A model generated the notes under the pieces. The model searched no databases. It worked only from the letters and a program-made list of their open reading frames with translations, and had not been told where the DNA came from. The position numbers and the translations under genes were made by a program. Positions 52,726-62,536 of a stretch of 64,000 nucleotides of DNA are shown piece by piece (position 1 is the stretch's first letter; every line of letters begins with the position of its first letter). The DNA is from Chryseobacterium sp. MYb7 (GTDB taxonomy: Bacteria; Bacteroidota; Bacteroidia; Flavobacteriales; Weeksellaceae): positions 62,001 through 126,000 of the forward strand of contig NZ_PCOU01000011.1 in assembly GCF_002979455.1 (NCBI RefSeq), given 5' to 3'.

Positions 52726-53622
52726 TTATTTTTTCTTCTTTTCAGAAGCTTGTTCTTTTTCTATTGGATTGTCATTAGCATTAAAAAAATCTTTAGCCAT
52801 TTTTTCTTGCTTTTTTGCCATTTCTCCAATTGTTATATCAGATCCTGGCATTTTCATGTTCATCATTTCCGGAGTAATCTTTTGACGAAATTCAGCCATA
52901 GGGTCTTGTTTAAAGCTAGCATAAGCCTTTTCAAACTTATCTTTTGTTGTAGGAGTTACGGTTTGAGGAACTCCATATTTTGCATTGATCTTATCTGAAT
53001 TGGACATTTCTTCATAGTTTTCAATCTTTTTATTTCCACTTAGTTTCCAAGAGTAGTTTTTCTCAGAGTCTTCAATTTTAACAATTAACCCAGGAAGTCC
53101 ATAAAATTTGTATGGCCCATCTTGAAAAGGAATATCTGTACTAAACCATGCTATCCATTTTCTTCCTCCAAATTCTGTAGTTGCTTTTTGCGTATTATAT
53201 TCTCCTACTTTTTCTTTTTCTGATAAAATGTTCCAATTGAATTTAATATCATCATCATAACCAAATAAATTCATACTCACTCTATCAACATACTTTTCCT
53301 TCATTTCAGGATAAGTTTTAATAATCTTATATGAAAATTTAGGCATTTTAATAAGCTTCGTTATATCCTTCCAGCTTTTTGTTTTTTCCATTTCGTCAAC
53401 TGCAACTTTAATAATGGAATCTTGAGCTGGAATTGTATAATCCTGATATATTGATTTTTTGGGAGTAATATCAAGGATAGTAATGATCTTATCCAGTTTT
53501 GCCGAATCTTTCTTGGGTTTAAAAGTCAGTTCATAAAAGAAACGGTTGGCGGTTTCTTTTGATTCCTGAGCTCCTGCAAATGCAAAAAGAGTGATAAGAA
53601 ATATAGAAAGTAATTTTTTCAT
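52726..53622 (-). CDS. GLPGLI family protein, second copy
   Basis: 298 residues from Met at 53622, which starts a signal peptide (MKKLLSIFLITLFAFAGAQ); upstream in-frame codons are non-coding and lie in the promoter. Motif YKFYGLPGLIVKIED is preceded by AWFSTDIPFQDGPY. C-terminal part is Met/Lys-rich and charged. It shares a promoter-like element with the outer-membrane receptor gene at 54361, which suggests the two work together at the cell surface. Confidence 0.88.
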   Translation of the reverse strand: MKKLLSIFLITLFAFAGAQESKETANRFFYELTFKPKKDSAKLDKIITILDITPKKSIYQDYTIPAQDSIIKVAVDEMEKTKSWKDITKLIKMPKFSYKIIKTYPEMKEKYVDRVSMNLFGYDDDIKFNWNILSEKEKVGEYNTQKATTEFGGRKWIAWFSTDIPFQDGPYKFYGLPGLIVKIEDSEKNYSWKLSGNKKIENYEEMSNSDKINAKYGVPQTVTPTTKDKFEKAYASFKQDPMAEFRQKITPEMMNMKMPGSDITIGEMAKKQEKMAKDFFNANDNPIEKEQASEKKKK

Positions 53623-53640
53623 TATAGCAAGTTTTATATA

Positions 53641-53673
53641 ATTAGTACTCACATGTCTTCTTTTGTTACACTT
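53641..53673 (-). promoter_or_regulatory. ECF-type promoter candidate, GLPGLI gene
   Basis: Minus-strand AAGTGTAACAAAA, 14 bases, then ACTAATT. The same two blocks with the same spacing lie before the receptor gene at 57088-57121. Confidence 0.65.
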
Positions 53674-53805
53674 TTTTTGAAATTTTATTTTCTGGGCAAC
53701 ATATTTCTCCAATTTATATTTTGTGATGATTAAAAAATTATGATTCTCTTAAAACAGTTTCATTTTTAAAACACTTACCTTTAAGTTTCTAAAAAACAAA
53801 ATATT

Positions 53806-54303
53806 ATGGACACGTTATCTCAATTAAAATCCGAACTGGAGGGAGAGTTCCAAACCACCAAAAAATTTATTGAACTGTTCCCAGAAGGAAAAAATGACTT
53901 CGCTCCTCATGAAAAAAGTATGAAACTGATGCCTCTTGCTACTCATCTTGTGGAAGTTTTTGAATGGCCGAATACCATTTTAAATACTTCCGAGCTGGAT
54001 TTTGGCAAAGGAGACTACAAACCAACCATCCTTTCTACAAAAGAAGATCTTATGAAAAAGCTGGAAGATGATTATCAGGCTGGCAAAAAGGCTCTTGAAA
54101 GCAGTACAGAAGACGATCTGAATCCCAGCTGGACTATTAAAAATGACGGCCACGAACTGGCAAGCTGGAGCAAATACGGAGCGATTCGCCATGCTTTAAA
54201 CCAGATTACCCATCACAGGGCCCAGCTGGGAGTGTATTACAGACTGAATAATATTCCTTTGCCAGGAAGCTATGGGCCTTCAGCAGACCAGCAAAGTTTT
54301 TAA
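53806..54303 (+). CDS. DinB family protein
   Basis: 165 residues. Four-helix DinB/YfiT-like fold with three likely metal His: one in LATHLVEVFEW (about H47) and two in IRHALNQITHHRAQLGVYY. DinB-like enzymes are metal-dependent transferases or hydrolases, many acting with low-molecular-weight thiols. Stands alone between two divergent or convergent units, rightward. Confidence 0.87.
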   Translation: MDTLSQLKSELEGEFQTTKKFIELFPEGKNDFAPHEKSMKLMPLATHLVEVFEWPNTILNTSELDFGKGDYKPTILSTKEDLMKKLEDDYQAGKKALESSTEDDLNPSWTIKNDGHELASWSKYGAIRHALNQITHHRAQLGVYYRLNNIPLPGSYGPSADQQSF

Positions 54304-54328
54304 TTTTAATACATCATTATATCTCAAC

Positions 54329-54358
54329 AAAAAACCAATCCGGATGGATTGGTTTTTA
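54329..54358. terminator. Bidirectional terminator
   Basis: AAAACCAATCC and GGATTGGTTTT around GGAT, between the convergent DinB and receptor genes. Confidence 0.87.
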
Positions 54359-54360
54359 TT

Positions 54361-57072
54361 TTATTTAAAGTTGAATTTTACGGTAAACATTACCTGGCTA
54401 GGGCGGAGCTGCATTGTAGTCTGTGTAATTGTTGCATCCCCAACACTTATTTTTTCAAATACTTTTCTGTCTGCAATATTCATCCATTTCAATTCAAAGT
54501 CAACTTTTTTCTTAGTCCAGCTGAATTGATAGGAAACATCAAAAAAGCCATTGTTTAATTTTGTCTGACCTAGTTTTGAGTTGATCTGATCCCAATAAAA
54601 GCCAATCGTATGATTTTCTAAAGGATAGAAAAATACATTCAAATTATGAGTGTAGTTTTCTGTCTTTCCAAGGTCGCTCTGGATAATTCCATTGCTTTGT
54701 TTATTCCAAGATTTAGTCATATTGAAATCAACACTCATCCATGAAAAATAGGTATTATTGAATTTAAACCCTAAGGTATTTCCGTTATTTTTTGTATTGA
54801 TATCCTGATCGTTTCTTCTTGATTGTGATTTTGAACTGGTATCATTAAATGTTAATGATGCATTTGTCTTGAATTTTGGAAAGTATTTTCCAATTTCAGC
54901 ATAAAAGCTATTACTTGTTCTTTTATTTTCGCTTTCTATATATTCAATAACGCTAAATCCTAATTCATTGACTGCACTTGATGCCAATAAGTTATTTTTT
55001 GTATCGCTTAGTCTGTATCCTACATTAAAAAATAGATTGTTCAATGGATTTCTGTACTCCAATCTTAAACCTCCATTTTTTGTATTGGTTTCTGGTATTG
55101 GGTTTTTAGGATTCATCACATTAAACCCTCCCGGGCTTGTTAGAATATATCCTGCATAAGCAGTTTGAATATCTCCAAAATTATTGCTGATTCCTGCATT
55201 CACACTCGCTTTAAAGAATGAAGCAAATGAATATTGAGCAAAAACATTTGGCGTAAATGTTACTTTACTTAATGATTTGGAAACATTCCTAAAAGCATCT
55301 TCGGCTTTGATATGGTTGAAGTTTACCGGAAAGCTTGAAAATAAGCTCCATGATTCAGATTTATAATTAATTCCCACGGAAGCTGATGGATTGATTCTCG
55401 TGAATTTCAAATCATTTTCATAAGCTAAACTTGCAAAATCCGGTTTATTTCCTACTGTACTTCCATCAAAGTTTGTTGTCAGGTTATCAGTTGAAAGATC
55501 AAATCCTACTTGGGGTGTAAATGTCCATCCCTTTGTAGAGAAACTGATATTTGCAGAATGTGAAGTGTCTAAAGATTTGATTCTAAAATATTGTAAAGCT
55601 GTACTTCCAGGTGTGAAATCTATTGTCTTTAAAGGACCTTTAAGTGAATCCCTATAAGGAAACTGCAAGTAATTTGCAGGGCTAATTTCTAATGTTTGTC
55701 TATCATCCTGATAACTTATATAAGACTTAAAGTTCACCATTTTTTCTTTCCAAGGAATGATTGTACTTAAAGAGTTCTGAAAGGATGTAGTAGGTGACTC
55801 TAAAGCTTCATTTCCAAATCTAGAGCCGGTTTTATCATTTCTTTCCGCAAAAGCTCTGTCTGCGTTCCAGAACTGAGAAAATGTGGTAGTATTTTTAAAG
55901 AATCCTTTTTTAGCATTTTTAGTGAATATCAATTCGCCTTTCAATTTATCTGTATAGAAATTGTTCAGGAATCTTGTATTATACTGTGTTCCTTGCTGAA
56001 TATCTCTGGTAATACTATTCGACTCTCTTTCCACTGCATTATTAGTATAGTTTGCATTGGCTTTAAGTTCCCATTCTTTCTTTTTATCAATATTAGTAAG
56101 ATAATTCGCTGACAGATAATGAACACTGTTCATCAAATATCGTTTTACCGGAAGATCTGGTACCGTTGCATTTTCTACATCTAACCAGTTATTTTGTGAA
56201 ATATTACTTCTTCTTCCTTCCCATGAGCTACCAAAAGCCAGAATATTCCCTTCATTTTCCACCTGTTCACCCATATTATTGGTTTTGTAATTGACTACCC
56301 ACTGGCTTTTCTGTCCGAAAAACATGGGGGTTAGCTTTACATTCCAAAGCCATGGATCTCCGAAGCCCGTTCCTACTTCTCCTCTACCTGTCATGGTAAC
56401 GGAGTTTTTCAGCTTGATATTGATGGCTGCCTGATCTGAAGGTACTTTGTCTTGAAGGATTTTTACCGGCTGGTGATTTTCTAGAACTTCTACTTTCTGT
56501 ACTGCATCTTTTGGAAGAGAGTTGTTGATGGTTCCATAACCTCCTTCCATAAGGTCTTTTCCGTTTACATAAAATTTATTGATGGCAGTTCCCTGATATA
56601 GGACTGTTCCGTCGGGATTTACTTCAATTCCCGGCATCTTTTTCATTACATCTGCCAGGGTTCTGTCGTTTTTACTGTTGAATGCTTTAAGATCGTATGA
56701 AATGGTATCCCCTTTTGCGGTAATCATTTTTGTTTTCAGCTGTACTTCTTTAATTTCTGTGGCTTCAGACTGCATTTTGAAATTCAGGTTCTGATCACTA
56801 TTGCTGATTTGCTTGGTAAGAGGTTTCTGATTGAAAGCTTTCACTTTAAGATCTACATTAGATTCTGCGGAGGTGAAAGTTACTTTATATTCTCCCTTGG
56901 AATTGGTAATTCCGTAAGCCAGAATAGCATCTTTACCAGGTTCTTCTATAGTCACACTGGCACTTGGTATGGCTACCCCATCATCATCTGTGATTTTTCC
57001 TGATACCGTTTTCTGTGCAAAAGTAAGCACAGTAAAGAAAAGCATCAGAAATAAAGAAATATTTTTTTTCAT
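54361..57072 (-). CDS. Outer-membrane beta-barrel protein (TonB-receptor-like)
   Basis: 903 residues. Signal peptide (1-19), CarboxypepD_reg domain (about 20-105, GKITDDDGVAIPSASVTIEE), plug-like region (about 125-215, LADVMKKMPGIEVNPDGTVLYQG, KFYVNGKDLMEGGYG), then a long barrel ending VMFTVKFNFK. Of the outer membrane beta-barrel family 3 type rather than SusC. Shares a promoter-like element with the GLPGLI gene at 52726; such pairs are common in flavobacteria. Confidence 0.87.
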   Translation of the reverse strand: MKKNISLFLMLFFTVLTFAQKTVSGKITDDDGVAIPSASVTIEEPGKDAILAYGITNSKGEYKVTFTSAESNVDLKVKAFNQKPLTKQISNSDQNLNFKMQSEATEIKEVQLKTKMITAKGDTISYDLKAFNSKNDRTLADVMKKMPGIEVNPDGTVLYQGTAINKFYVNGKDLMEGGYGTINNSLPKDAVQKVEVLENHQPVKILQDKVPSDQAAINIKLKNSVTMTGRGEVGTGFGDPWLWNVKLTPMFFGQKSQWVVNYKTNNMGEQVENEGNILAFGSSWEGRRSNISQNNWLDVENATVPDLPVKRYLMNSVHYLSANYLTNIDKKKEWELKANANYTNNAVERESNSITRDIQQGTQYNTRFLNNFYTDKLKGELIFTKNAKKGFFKNTTTFSQFWNADRAFAERNDKTGSRFGNEALESPTTSFQNSLSTIIPWKEKMVNFKSYISYQDDRQTLEISPANYLQFPYRDSLKGPLKTIDFTPGSTALQYFRIKSLDTSHSANISFSTKGWTFTPQVGFDLSTDNLTTNFDGSTVGNKPDFASLAYENDLKFTRINPSASVGINYKSESWSLFSSFPVNFNHIKAEDAFRNVSKSLSKVTFTPNVFAQYSFASFFKASVNAGISNNFGDIQTAYAGYILTSPGGFNVMNPKNPIPETNTKNGGLRLEYRNPLNNLFFNVGYRLSDTKNNLLASSAVNELGFSVIEYIESENKRTSNSFYAEIGKYFPKFKTNASLTFNDTSSKSQSRRNDQDINTKNNGNTLGFKFNNTYFSWMSVDFNMTKSWNKQSNGIIQSDLGKTENYTHNLNVFFYPLENHTIGFYWDQINSKLGQTKLNNGFFDVSYQFSWTKKKVDFELKWMNIADRKVFEKISVGDATITQTTMQLRPSQVMFTVKFNFK

Positions 57073-57087
57073 ACTTATTATTTGCTC

Positions 57088-57121
57088 AATTAGTTAATCA
57101 TTCTCGTTTTTTGTTACACTT
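57088..57121 (-). promoter_or_regulatory. ECF-type promoter candidate, receptor gene
   Basis: Minus-strand AAGTGTAACAAAA, 14 bases, then ACTAATT, beginning 49 bases before the receptor start; same as at 53641-53673. Confidence 0.65.
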
Positions 57122-57498
57122 CCTATAAAGATGAATTTTATAGATAAAGGTTAAATCTTTATCACTACAAACATAGTGATATTTTTTAAACTGTTGAATA
57201 TTTTTCAAAAATGATGTCTCTTTTTTATCAATTTTAATTCTGCCTGTTAATTTTTATACAGCTGATTGTTTTCCTTCAAAAATTATATTTGGCATGCAAA
57301 ATCTTCAAAATTTTTCATCATTTATTTTTTTAAAATTTGATAACAAAATATGGATGAACATTATCATATTGAGCATGATAAAAGCAATTTTCAGCAAAAG
57401 AGAAAACACTAAAATTCTTATTTAGACTAGATAGTAAAATCTGATTTGAATCATAGATTAAAAAAAAATTAAACCCTATTCCATAAATATATATTTAA
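57122..57498. other. Intergenic between divergent genes
   Basis: Nearly 400 very AT-rich bases without a gene or clear hairpin. Promoters of both flanking genes are at its two edges. Confidence 0.5.
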
Positions 57499-57506
57499 TA
57501 ATTTTG
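57499..57506 (+). promoter_or_regulatory. Minus-7 box TAATTTTG
   Basis: TAnnTTTG match 19 bases before the cupin-like gene. Confidence 0.5.
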
Positions 57507-57524
57507 TAACATAAAATTTATAAA

Positions 57525-58406
57525 ATGGGAATTATTTTAAAGCCTATAGATGTTGTAGAAGACATTTCGAAAGAAGAATTCTACGAAAAATATCTGAAGC
57601 CAAGAAGGCCCGTTGTCATCAGGAATATGGCAAAAAACTGGCCGGCTTACCAAAAATGGACGATGGAATATATGAAGGAGGTTGTAGGAGATGTGGAAGT
57701 TCCGCTATATGACAGCTCAAAAGCAGATCCCTCTGCTCCCATCAATGCTGCTGCCGCAAAAATGAAGTTTGGAGATTATATAGATCTTATACAACGTGAG
57801 CCTACTGACCTCAGAATATTTCTTTTTGATCCAATAAAATATGCTCCTAAGCTTTTGGATGATTATATTTCTCCCAAAAAATTAATGGGTGGCTTTCTGG
57901 ATAAATATCCCAATATGTTCTTTGGTGGAAAAGGATCTGTAACGTTCCTTCACTTTGATATTGATATGGCTCATATCTTCCACACTCACTTTAACGGAAG
58001 AAAACACATTCTTCTTTTTGATTACAAATGGAGAGAAAGACTTTACCAGATACCTTATGCAACTTATGCACTGGAAGATTATGATATTGAAAATCCAGAC
58101 TTCACAAAATTCCCGGCGCTGGATGGTGTAGAAGGAATTGAGTGCTATCTTGAGCATGGTGATACATTATTCATGCCTACAGGATGGTGGCACTGGATGA
58201 AATATCTGGACGGAAGTTTCTCTATTTCTCTAAGAGCATGGGACAAATCATGGGCGGTAAAAGCACACTCTCTTTGGAATCTTACGGTACAGCGTAAATT
58301 TGACGATATTATGAAGTCTAATTTCAAAAAGAGTTACATGGACTGGAAAGAGAAAATGGCCGTTAAAAGAGCAGAAATTGCCTTGAAGAGAGGCTTACCA
58401 AGATAA
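57525..58406 (+). CDS. JmjC-like cupin_8 domain protein
   Basis: 293 residues. Fe(II)/2-oxoglutarate oxygenase fold: metal triad H143-x-D145 (FLHFDID) and H223 (TGWWHWMKY), with K160-H161 nearby as a possible 2-oxoglutarate contact. Early KPRRPVVIRNMAKNWPA is typical of the family that includes FIH and bacterial ribosomal oxygenases. Probably hydroxylates a protein; target unknown. The C-terminal helix is basic. Confidence 0.87.
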   Translation: MGIILKPIDVVEDISKEEFYEKYLKPRRPVVIRNMAKNWPAYQKWTMEYMKEVVGDVEVPLYDSSKADPSAPINAAAAKMKFGDYIDLIQREPTDLRIFLFDPIKYAPKLLDDYISPKKLMGGFLDKYPNMFFGGKGSVTFLHFDIDMAHIFHTHFNGRKHILLFDYKWRERLYQIPYATYALEDYDIENPDFTKFPALDGVEGIECYLEHGDTLFMPTGWWHWMKYLDGSFSISLRAWDKSWAVKAHSLWNLTVQRKFDDIMKSNFKKSYMDWKEKMAVKRAEIALKRGLPR

Positions 58407-58408
58407 TT

Positions 58409-58440
58409 AAAAAGACGTTTCGATGGAAACGTCTTTTTTA
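58409..58440. terminator. Bidirectional terminator
   Basis: AAAGACGTTTC and GAAACGTCTTT around GATG, with A and T runs, between convergent genes. Confidence 0.88.
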
Positions 58441-58464
58441 GTTTATTTATTCAATATCAATAAT

Positions 58465-60189
58465 TTACAACACTCTGTAAACAGGATACTGTCTGAATGT
58501 TTTTTCTTCAAAATAAGGGGAATGTCTGTACACCCAGTCTAACTGTGCATCTCCATCTTCAGACAATTTTTTATCTGATGCTTTAGCTGCTTCAAAAGCG
58601 TCTTTCAGTTTTTTGTCTTTTTTCAAGAGTTCAGCTGCTGTGTCTTCGAAAATATAGGCAGAATAATATTCTTTCTGAGCGAGAATTCCATCAAAGAAAT
58701 TCCAGTTGAAAAATGAATCTAACGCTTCAGGTTCAAGGGTTTCTATAATATATTTTACACCAGCCTGATTGGTAGAAACGAGGTAGTCTCCTGCTGCAAA
58801 TGTCATATTTTTATGGGAAGCATCAACCGCAGTTTCAAAATGCAGATAATGCCCTTCGTAAGGGTTTTTAACGGTTTTAAAGTCTTTGATATTATAGGAC
58901 TCCACCGCCATCGTGCTGTCTTTCTGTGTCGGTTTCATCTGAATTTTATTTCTTTTAAATTCTTCAATCACACGGTACTGTGACTGTGGAATCACATAAT
59001 ACTTCGGAATGGTAATATATCCTGTAGGAACAGCAGTAGTAAAGAGTTTTATATTCTTGGTAAAGGGCTTGTTTCTATCATAATAGAGCCTTGGCTTTCC
59101 TGAAACTTCACTGGGTTTATATTTTCCTTCATATCCTTTAAAATCCATCGTAGAGAACTTTGTAGAATCTATTTTCCAACGGATGCCGTATTGTTTTCCT
59201 GCCTGATATTGTTTTAAATTTTCAATGCGAAGCTGCTTTACTTTCTGATAGTCTTTATCTAAATTCTGCAGGTTGACCAGCATATATTTGTAAGTAGCAT
59301 CTACTCTTTTGTCATAAGGCTTCAGCATATGGGTTTCGGGAACGGTTCCTAAAGAATTGAAAAGAGACATATATCCTGTAGAGTATCTCGGAGAGTCTTC
59401 AAATGAAGCAAACCCTACTTCGGGAACATCTCCGTGAATATTGACATAAGGAGTACTTTCATAGCCTAATTTCTTCATATCCTCAAGGTTTTTAGCCTGA
59501 TAATCATTATAGAAATAATTTCCGAGGATATTTCCAAGACGCTCTTTAAAGGTAGAAATATAGGTGAATGTATATTGATAATCTGCTCCGTTGCTTACAT
59601 GGTTATCTATGAAAACATCCGGTTTTAACCATTGATAGATTTCCTGAAAGCTTCTTGCATTTTTAGAATCTGCCTTGATAAAATCTCTGTTCAGGTCATA
59701 ATTTCTTGTATTTCCCCTGAAACCATACTGTTCCGGACCGTTTTGATTGGCTCTGGAATAGGAACCTCTGTTCAGCATTCCACTTACATTATAAGCGGAA
59801 ATTGCGGCAATGATAAAATTCTGTGGAGTTTTGATTTTCTTGACAGCAAGATCTCTCATTAACATCATGGTGGCATCTATTCCGTCTGGTTCCCCAGGGT
59901 GAATACCGTTATTGACAAAGAGAATGGCTTTGTCTTTTCTTAATTTATCAAGATCTTTTTCAGGAAAAGGGTTATAAACCACTACATAAATGGGTTTCCC
60001 ATTGTCATCTTCTCCTTTTTTAAGGTATTGAATGGTATTGAAATTTTTGGATAGATCCTGATAGTAGCTGTTCATTTCATCATAGGTAACCGTCTGGTTG
60101 CCATTTCCTTTTTCAAAAGGGGTCTGAAATGATTTCTGAGCCAAAAACAAAGTAGAACTCAGGGTGAATAAAAGATATTTCAGTTTCAT
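58465..60189 (-). CDS. Secreted M14 family metallocarboxypeptidase
   Basis: 574 residues from Met at 60189 (MKLKYLLFTLSS, signal peptide); a Met three codons earlier is possible. Zinc ligands H97 and E100 (NNGIHPGEPDG) and H197 (FIDNHVSN); substrate Arg in YDLNRDF (R168). A catalytic Glu candidate lies in GTVPETHMLKPY. The C-terminal 200 residues form a separate beta-rich domain. Acts outside the cytoplasm on peptides. Confidence 0.88.
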   Translation of the reverse strand: MKLKYLLFTLSSTLFLAQKSFQTPFEKGNGNQTVTYDEMNSYYQDLSKNFNTIQYLKKGEDDNGKPIYVVVYNPFPEKDLDKLRKDKAILFVNNGIHPGEPDGIDATMMLMRDLAVKKIKTPQNFIIAAISAYNVSGMLNRGSYSRANQNGPEQYGFRGNTRNYDLNRDFIKADSKNARSFQEIYQWLKPDVFIDNHVSNGADYQYTFTYISTFKERLGNILGNYFYNDYQAKNLEDMKKLGYESTPYVNIHGDVPEVGFASFEDSPRYSTGYMSLFNSLGTVPETHMLKPYDKRVDATYKYMLVNLQNLDKDYQKVKQLRIENLKQYQAGKQYGIRWKIDSTKFSTMDFKGYEGKYKPSEVSGKPRLYYDRNKPFTKNIKLFTTAVPTGYITIPKYYVIPQSQYRVIEEFKRNKIQMKPTQKDSTMAVESYNIKDFKTVKNPYEGHYLHFETAVDASHKNMTFAAGDYLVSTNQAGVKYIIETLEPEALDSFFNWNFFDGILAQKEYYSAYIFEDTAAELLKKDKKLKDAFEAAKASDKKLSEDGDAQLDWVYRHSPYFEEKTFRQYPVYRVL

Positions 60190-60261
60190 TGAAGTCATAT
60201 TTTCAGACTTTAAAATTAATCATCTTTTGTGAAAGGGCGAATAAGCGAAATTGTTTTTAAA

Positions 60262-60300
60262 ATAAAAACCTCACAGGTATTATTACTCTGTGAGGTTTAT
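60262..60300 (-). terminator. Terminator of the NAD/ADP-ribose operon
   Basis: AAACCTCACAG pairs with CTGTGAGGTTT around an 11-base loop; A-rich to the left, so T-rich on the minus strand. Confidence 0.8.
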
Positions 60301-60311
60301 TCTCTCGTCTT

Positions 60312-61040
60312 TTAATTTCTTCCATTTTCATTGGGGTACAAGGATGGAAGTGGATCACTTTGCCAGAATTGTTTGGTATCAATATCCATGATGGATAAAG
60401 ATCCGGTATAAGCTGCTCCGGTATCCATATTCCAGATATTGGCCTTATTGGCCGGTATTTTAATTCCAATTTCAAGAGTGGGAGTATGCCCGATGAATAT
60501 TTCTTTGTACAAAAGCAGCCTTTTAGGATATAATTCTGAGTTTCTCTGTAATTTTTTATCCATTGCTACAGCGGTTTCCCAGAGCGTTCTGTCCCAACGG
60601 TAATTGCTGGAATAAACTTCTTTTTCCGGCCCGTGCATGGAGGCATATCCTGCATGAATAAACAGCCTGTTCTGATCATCAATATGATAATTTTTCATCC
60701 TTTGAAAGAATTCGAGATGAATATCCAACTCTTCAAGGGAGTAATCAACATAGCTTTCTATGGTGTTTTTTCCTCCGTTGAAAAGCCATACATCGGGTTT
60801 TTGTCCCAATGTCAACCAGTCTTCGCACCATGCATCATGATTTCCTTTGATGAAAATACATTTTTGTTTTTCGGAAAGTTCGATTAAGAACTGAATGATT
60901 TGTGAAGACTCACTCCACCCGTCTACATAATCTCCGAGAAAAATCAGCTGATCATTTTGTGTCACGCTTGCTCTTTCAAGAACCTCTTTTAAAGCTTTAA
61001 ATCCTCCGTGAATGTCTCCTATGACTAATGTTCTGCTCAT
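60312..61040 (-). CDS. PPP-family metallophosphoesterase (ApaH/PrpE-like)
   Basis: 242 residues. Metal motifs GDIHG (8-12), GDYVDG (36-41) and GNHD (66-69), then His in FIHAGYA and GHTP. The family covers protein phosphatases and enzymes for dinucleoside polyphosphates. Starts one base after the KptA stop, so it is the last gene of the operon and might act on phosphorylated ADP-ribose made there (inference). Confidence 0.88.
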   Translation of the reverse strand: MSRTLVIGDIHGGFKALKEVLERASVTQNDQLIFLGDYVDGWSESSQIIQFLIELSEKQKCIFIKGNHDAWCEDWLTLGQKPDVWLFNGGKNTIESYVDYSLEELDIHLEFFQRMKNYHIDDQNRLFIHAGYASMHGPEKEVYSSNYRWDRTLWETAVAMDKKLQRNSELYPKRLLLYKEIFIGHTPTLEIGIKIPANKANIWNMDTGAAYTGSLSIMDIDTKQFWQSDPLPSLYPNENGRN

Positions 61041-61041
61041 A

Positions 61042-61584
61042 TTACTTTGAAATATATTTTGCGTCTACAAAATCTGTGAGCCAAACTCCGTTTGCAGACT
61101 GGTAGAAAGATAATCCTTCCTGGTGCATCGTTCCGGTTCTGATGGTGAGAATCACAGGTTTACCGTGTCTCATCCCGACCTTTGTAGCGGTCTCTTTATC
61201 AGCACTTAAGTGTACATGCTGGCGTGCTCTTTTTTCAATTCCTTTCTCTAAAATGGAAGAGATATTTCCTTCTGCCGTTCCATGATACAGAAATTCAGGA
61301 GGTTGTTTGGCTTCCAAATCCAGATCGATATCAATAGAATGTCCCTGACTTGCTCTGATCTTCGTTTTATCTTCGTTAAAAGCAAAACGTTTTTTATTGT
61401 TGGTTTCTACTACCTCATCTAATTCTTCGGGAGTAAAATATATTCTTCTTTTGGCTGATTTCGCTCTCAGCTCTTCTACATGTGCCCAACCGTTTTCATC
61501 CAGTGTAAGGCCTATACTTTCCGGCTGATGCCTCAAGATCAGGCTTAAAAATTTACTTATTTTTTTCTTTTCTATTTCGTTCAT
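61042..61584 (-). CDS. kptA: RNA 2-prime-phosphotransferase (Tpt1/KptA)
   Basis: 180 residues, normal length. The conserved Arg-His-Arg-Arg tetrad can be placed at R18, H19 (LSLILRHQP), R77 (KIRASQGHS) and R139 (GMRHGKPV); LYHGT and RQHVHLS are also present. The enzyme uses NAD+ to take an internal 2-prime phosphate off RNA, giving ADP-ribose 1,2-cyclic phosphate and nicotinamide. Ten bases after the ADP-ribosylglycohydrolase gene. Confidence 0.93.
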   Translation of the reverse strand: MNEIEKKKISKFLSLILRHQPESIGLTLDENGWAHVEELRAKSAKRRIYFTPEELDEVVETNNKKRFAFNEDKTKIRASQGHSIDIDLDLEAKQPPEFLYHGTAEGNISSILEKGIEKRARQHVHLSADKETATKVGMRHGKPVILTIRTGTMHQEGLSFYQSANGVWLTDFVDAKYISK

Positions 61585-61594
61585 GGTTTGTTTT

Positions 61595-62536
61595 TTAATT
61601 CATTAATTTTTGATGCAGTTTCTCACACAATGCTTCAATATCATCCTTTCTCACCAGCTCAGCAACCCATTCTTGCGGAATATTTTCATATCCATAATAA
61701 ATTCCTGCAATTCCTCCGGTGATGGCTCCTGTTGTATCTGTATCTTCTCCCAAATTTACTGCTTTTAAAACTGCTTCAGAATAACTTTCGGAGTTGAGAA
61801 AGCACCATAGAGAAGCTTCCAGGCTGTGAAGGACATATCCTCCGCTCTTAATTTCATCTTCAGGATATTGGGAAATATCATTTTTTAGAATTCTTCCGAA
61901 AAGTTCAATTTCAATTGGATTAAATCCCTGTTTTTCAGCATAATCTAATGCAATTTTTTGTGTATAAGCATATGCTTCTCTTTTGCTCTTCCCTTTCAAC
62001 AATTGAATAGCAAAAATAACATAGATGAAACAGGCAAAAACAGAACGGAAATGCCCGTGAGTTATTGCTGAGACTTCTTTTACCGTCAGATAGAGTTTCT
62101 GAACATCATTTTCATTTTCAAGATAAAAAGCAATAGGAAGAATTCTCATTAAAGAACCATTCCCGTTGTCTTCTTCAAAAATATTTCCTGAAAACTTAGC
62201 ACTTTCACCTTTGATTAATCTTGCTAAGGCATGTCTTGTCGTTCCTCCGATATCGAAAAGTCTTCCATGGGCTGTCCAATGACCATATTTATTCCATTTG
62301 ACAAAGCTTTGTCCGATCTTTTCCAGATCATAACCTTTAGTAATTTCTTCTGCAAGACAAAGTGTAAGAGAGCTATCATCACTCCACGTTCCTTTGGGCT
62401 GGTTCCAGGACATGTATTCCAGCATTTTTGTTACCGGAGAACGTTTTAAGTCTTCTCTTTTCTTAAATTCCACCGGAACACCAAGAGCATCTCCAATGCA
62501 GACACCCATAATTCCGGCTTTTACTTTGTTTTCCAT
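61595..62536 (-). CDS. ADP-ribosylglycohydrolase family protein
   Basis: 313 residues. Mg2+ sites GTWSDDSS (49-56) and GEDTDTTG (263-270, D265 and D267), plus GICIGDALG-like GVCIGDALGVPVEF near the N-terminus. Relatives remove ADP-ribose from proteins or hydrolyse O-acetyl-ADP-ribose. Its start overlaps the sirtuin stop by one base, so translation is coupled. Sirtuin product O-acetyl-ADP-ribose would be a fitting substrate (inference). Confidence 0.93.
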   Translation of the reverse strand: MENKVKAGIMGVCIGDALGVPVEFKKREDLKRSPVTKMLEYMSWNQPKGTWSDDSSLTLCLAEEITKGYDLEKIGQSFVKWNKYGHWTAHGRLFDIGGTTRHALARLIKGESAKFSGNIFEEDNGNGSLMRILPIAFYLENENDVQKLYLTVKEVSAITHGHFRSVFACFIYVIFAIQLLKGKSKREAYAYTQKIALDYAEKQGFNPIEIELFGRILKNDISQYPEDEIKSGGYVLHSLEASLWCFLNSESYSEAVLKAVNLGEDTDTTGAITGGIAGIYYGYENIPQEWVAELVRKDDIEALCEKLHQKLMN

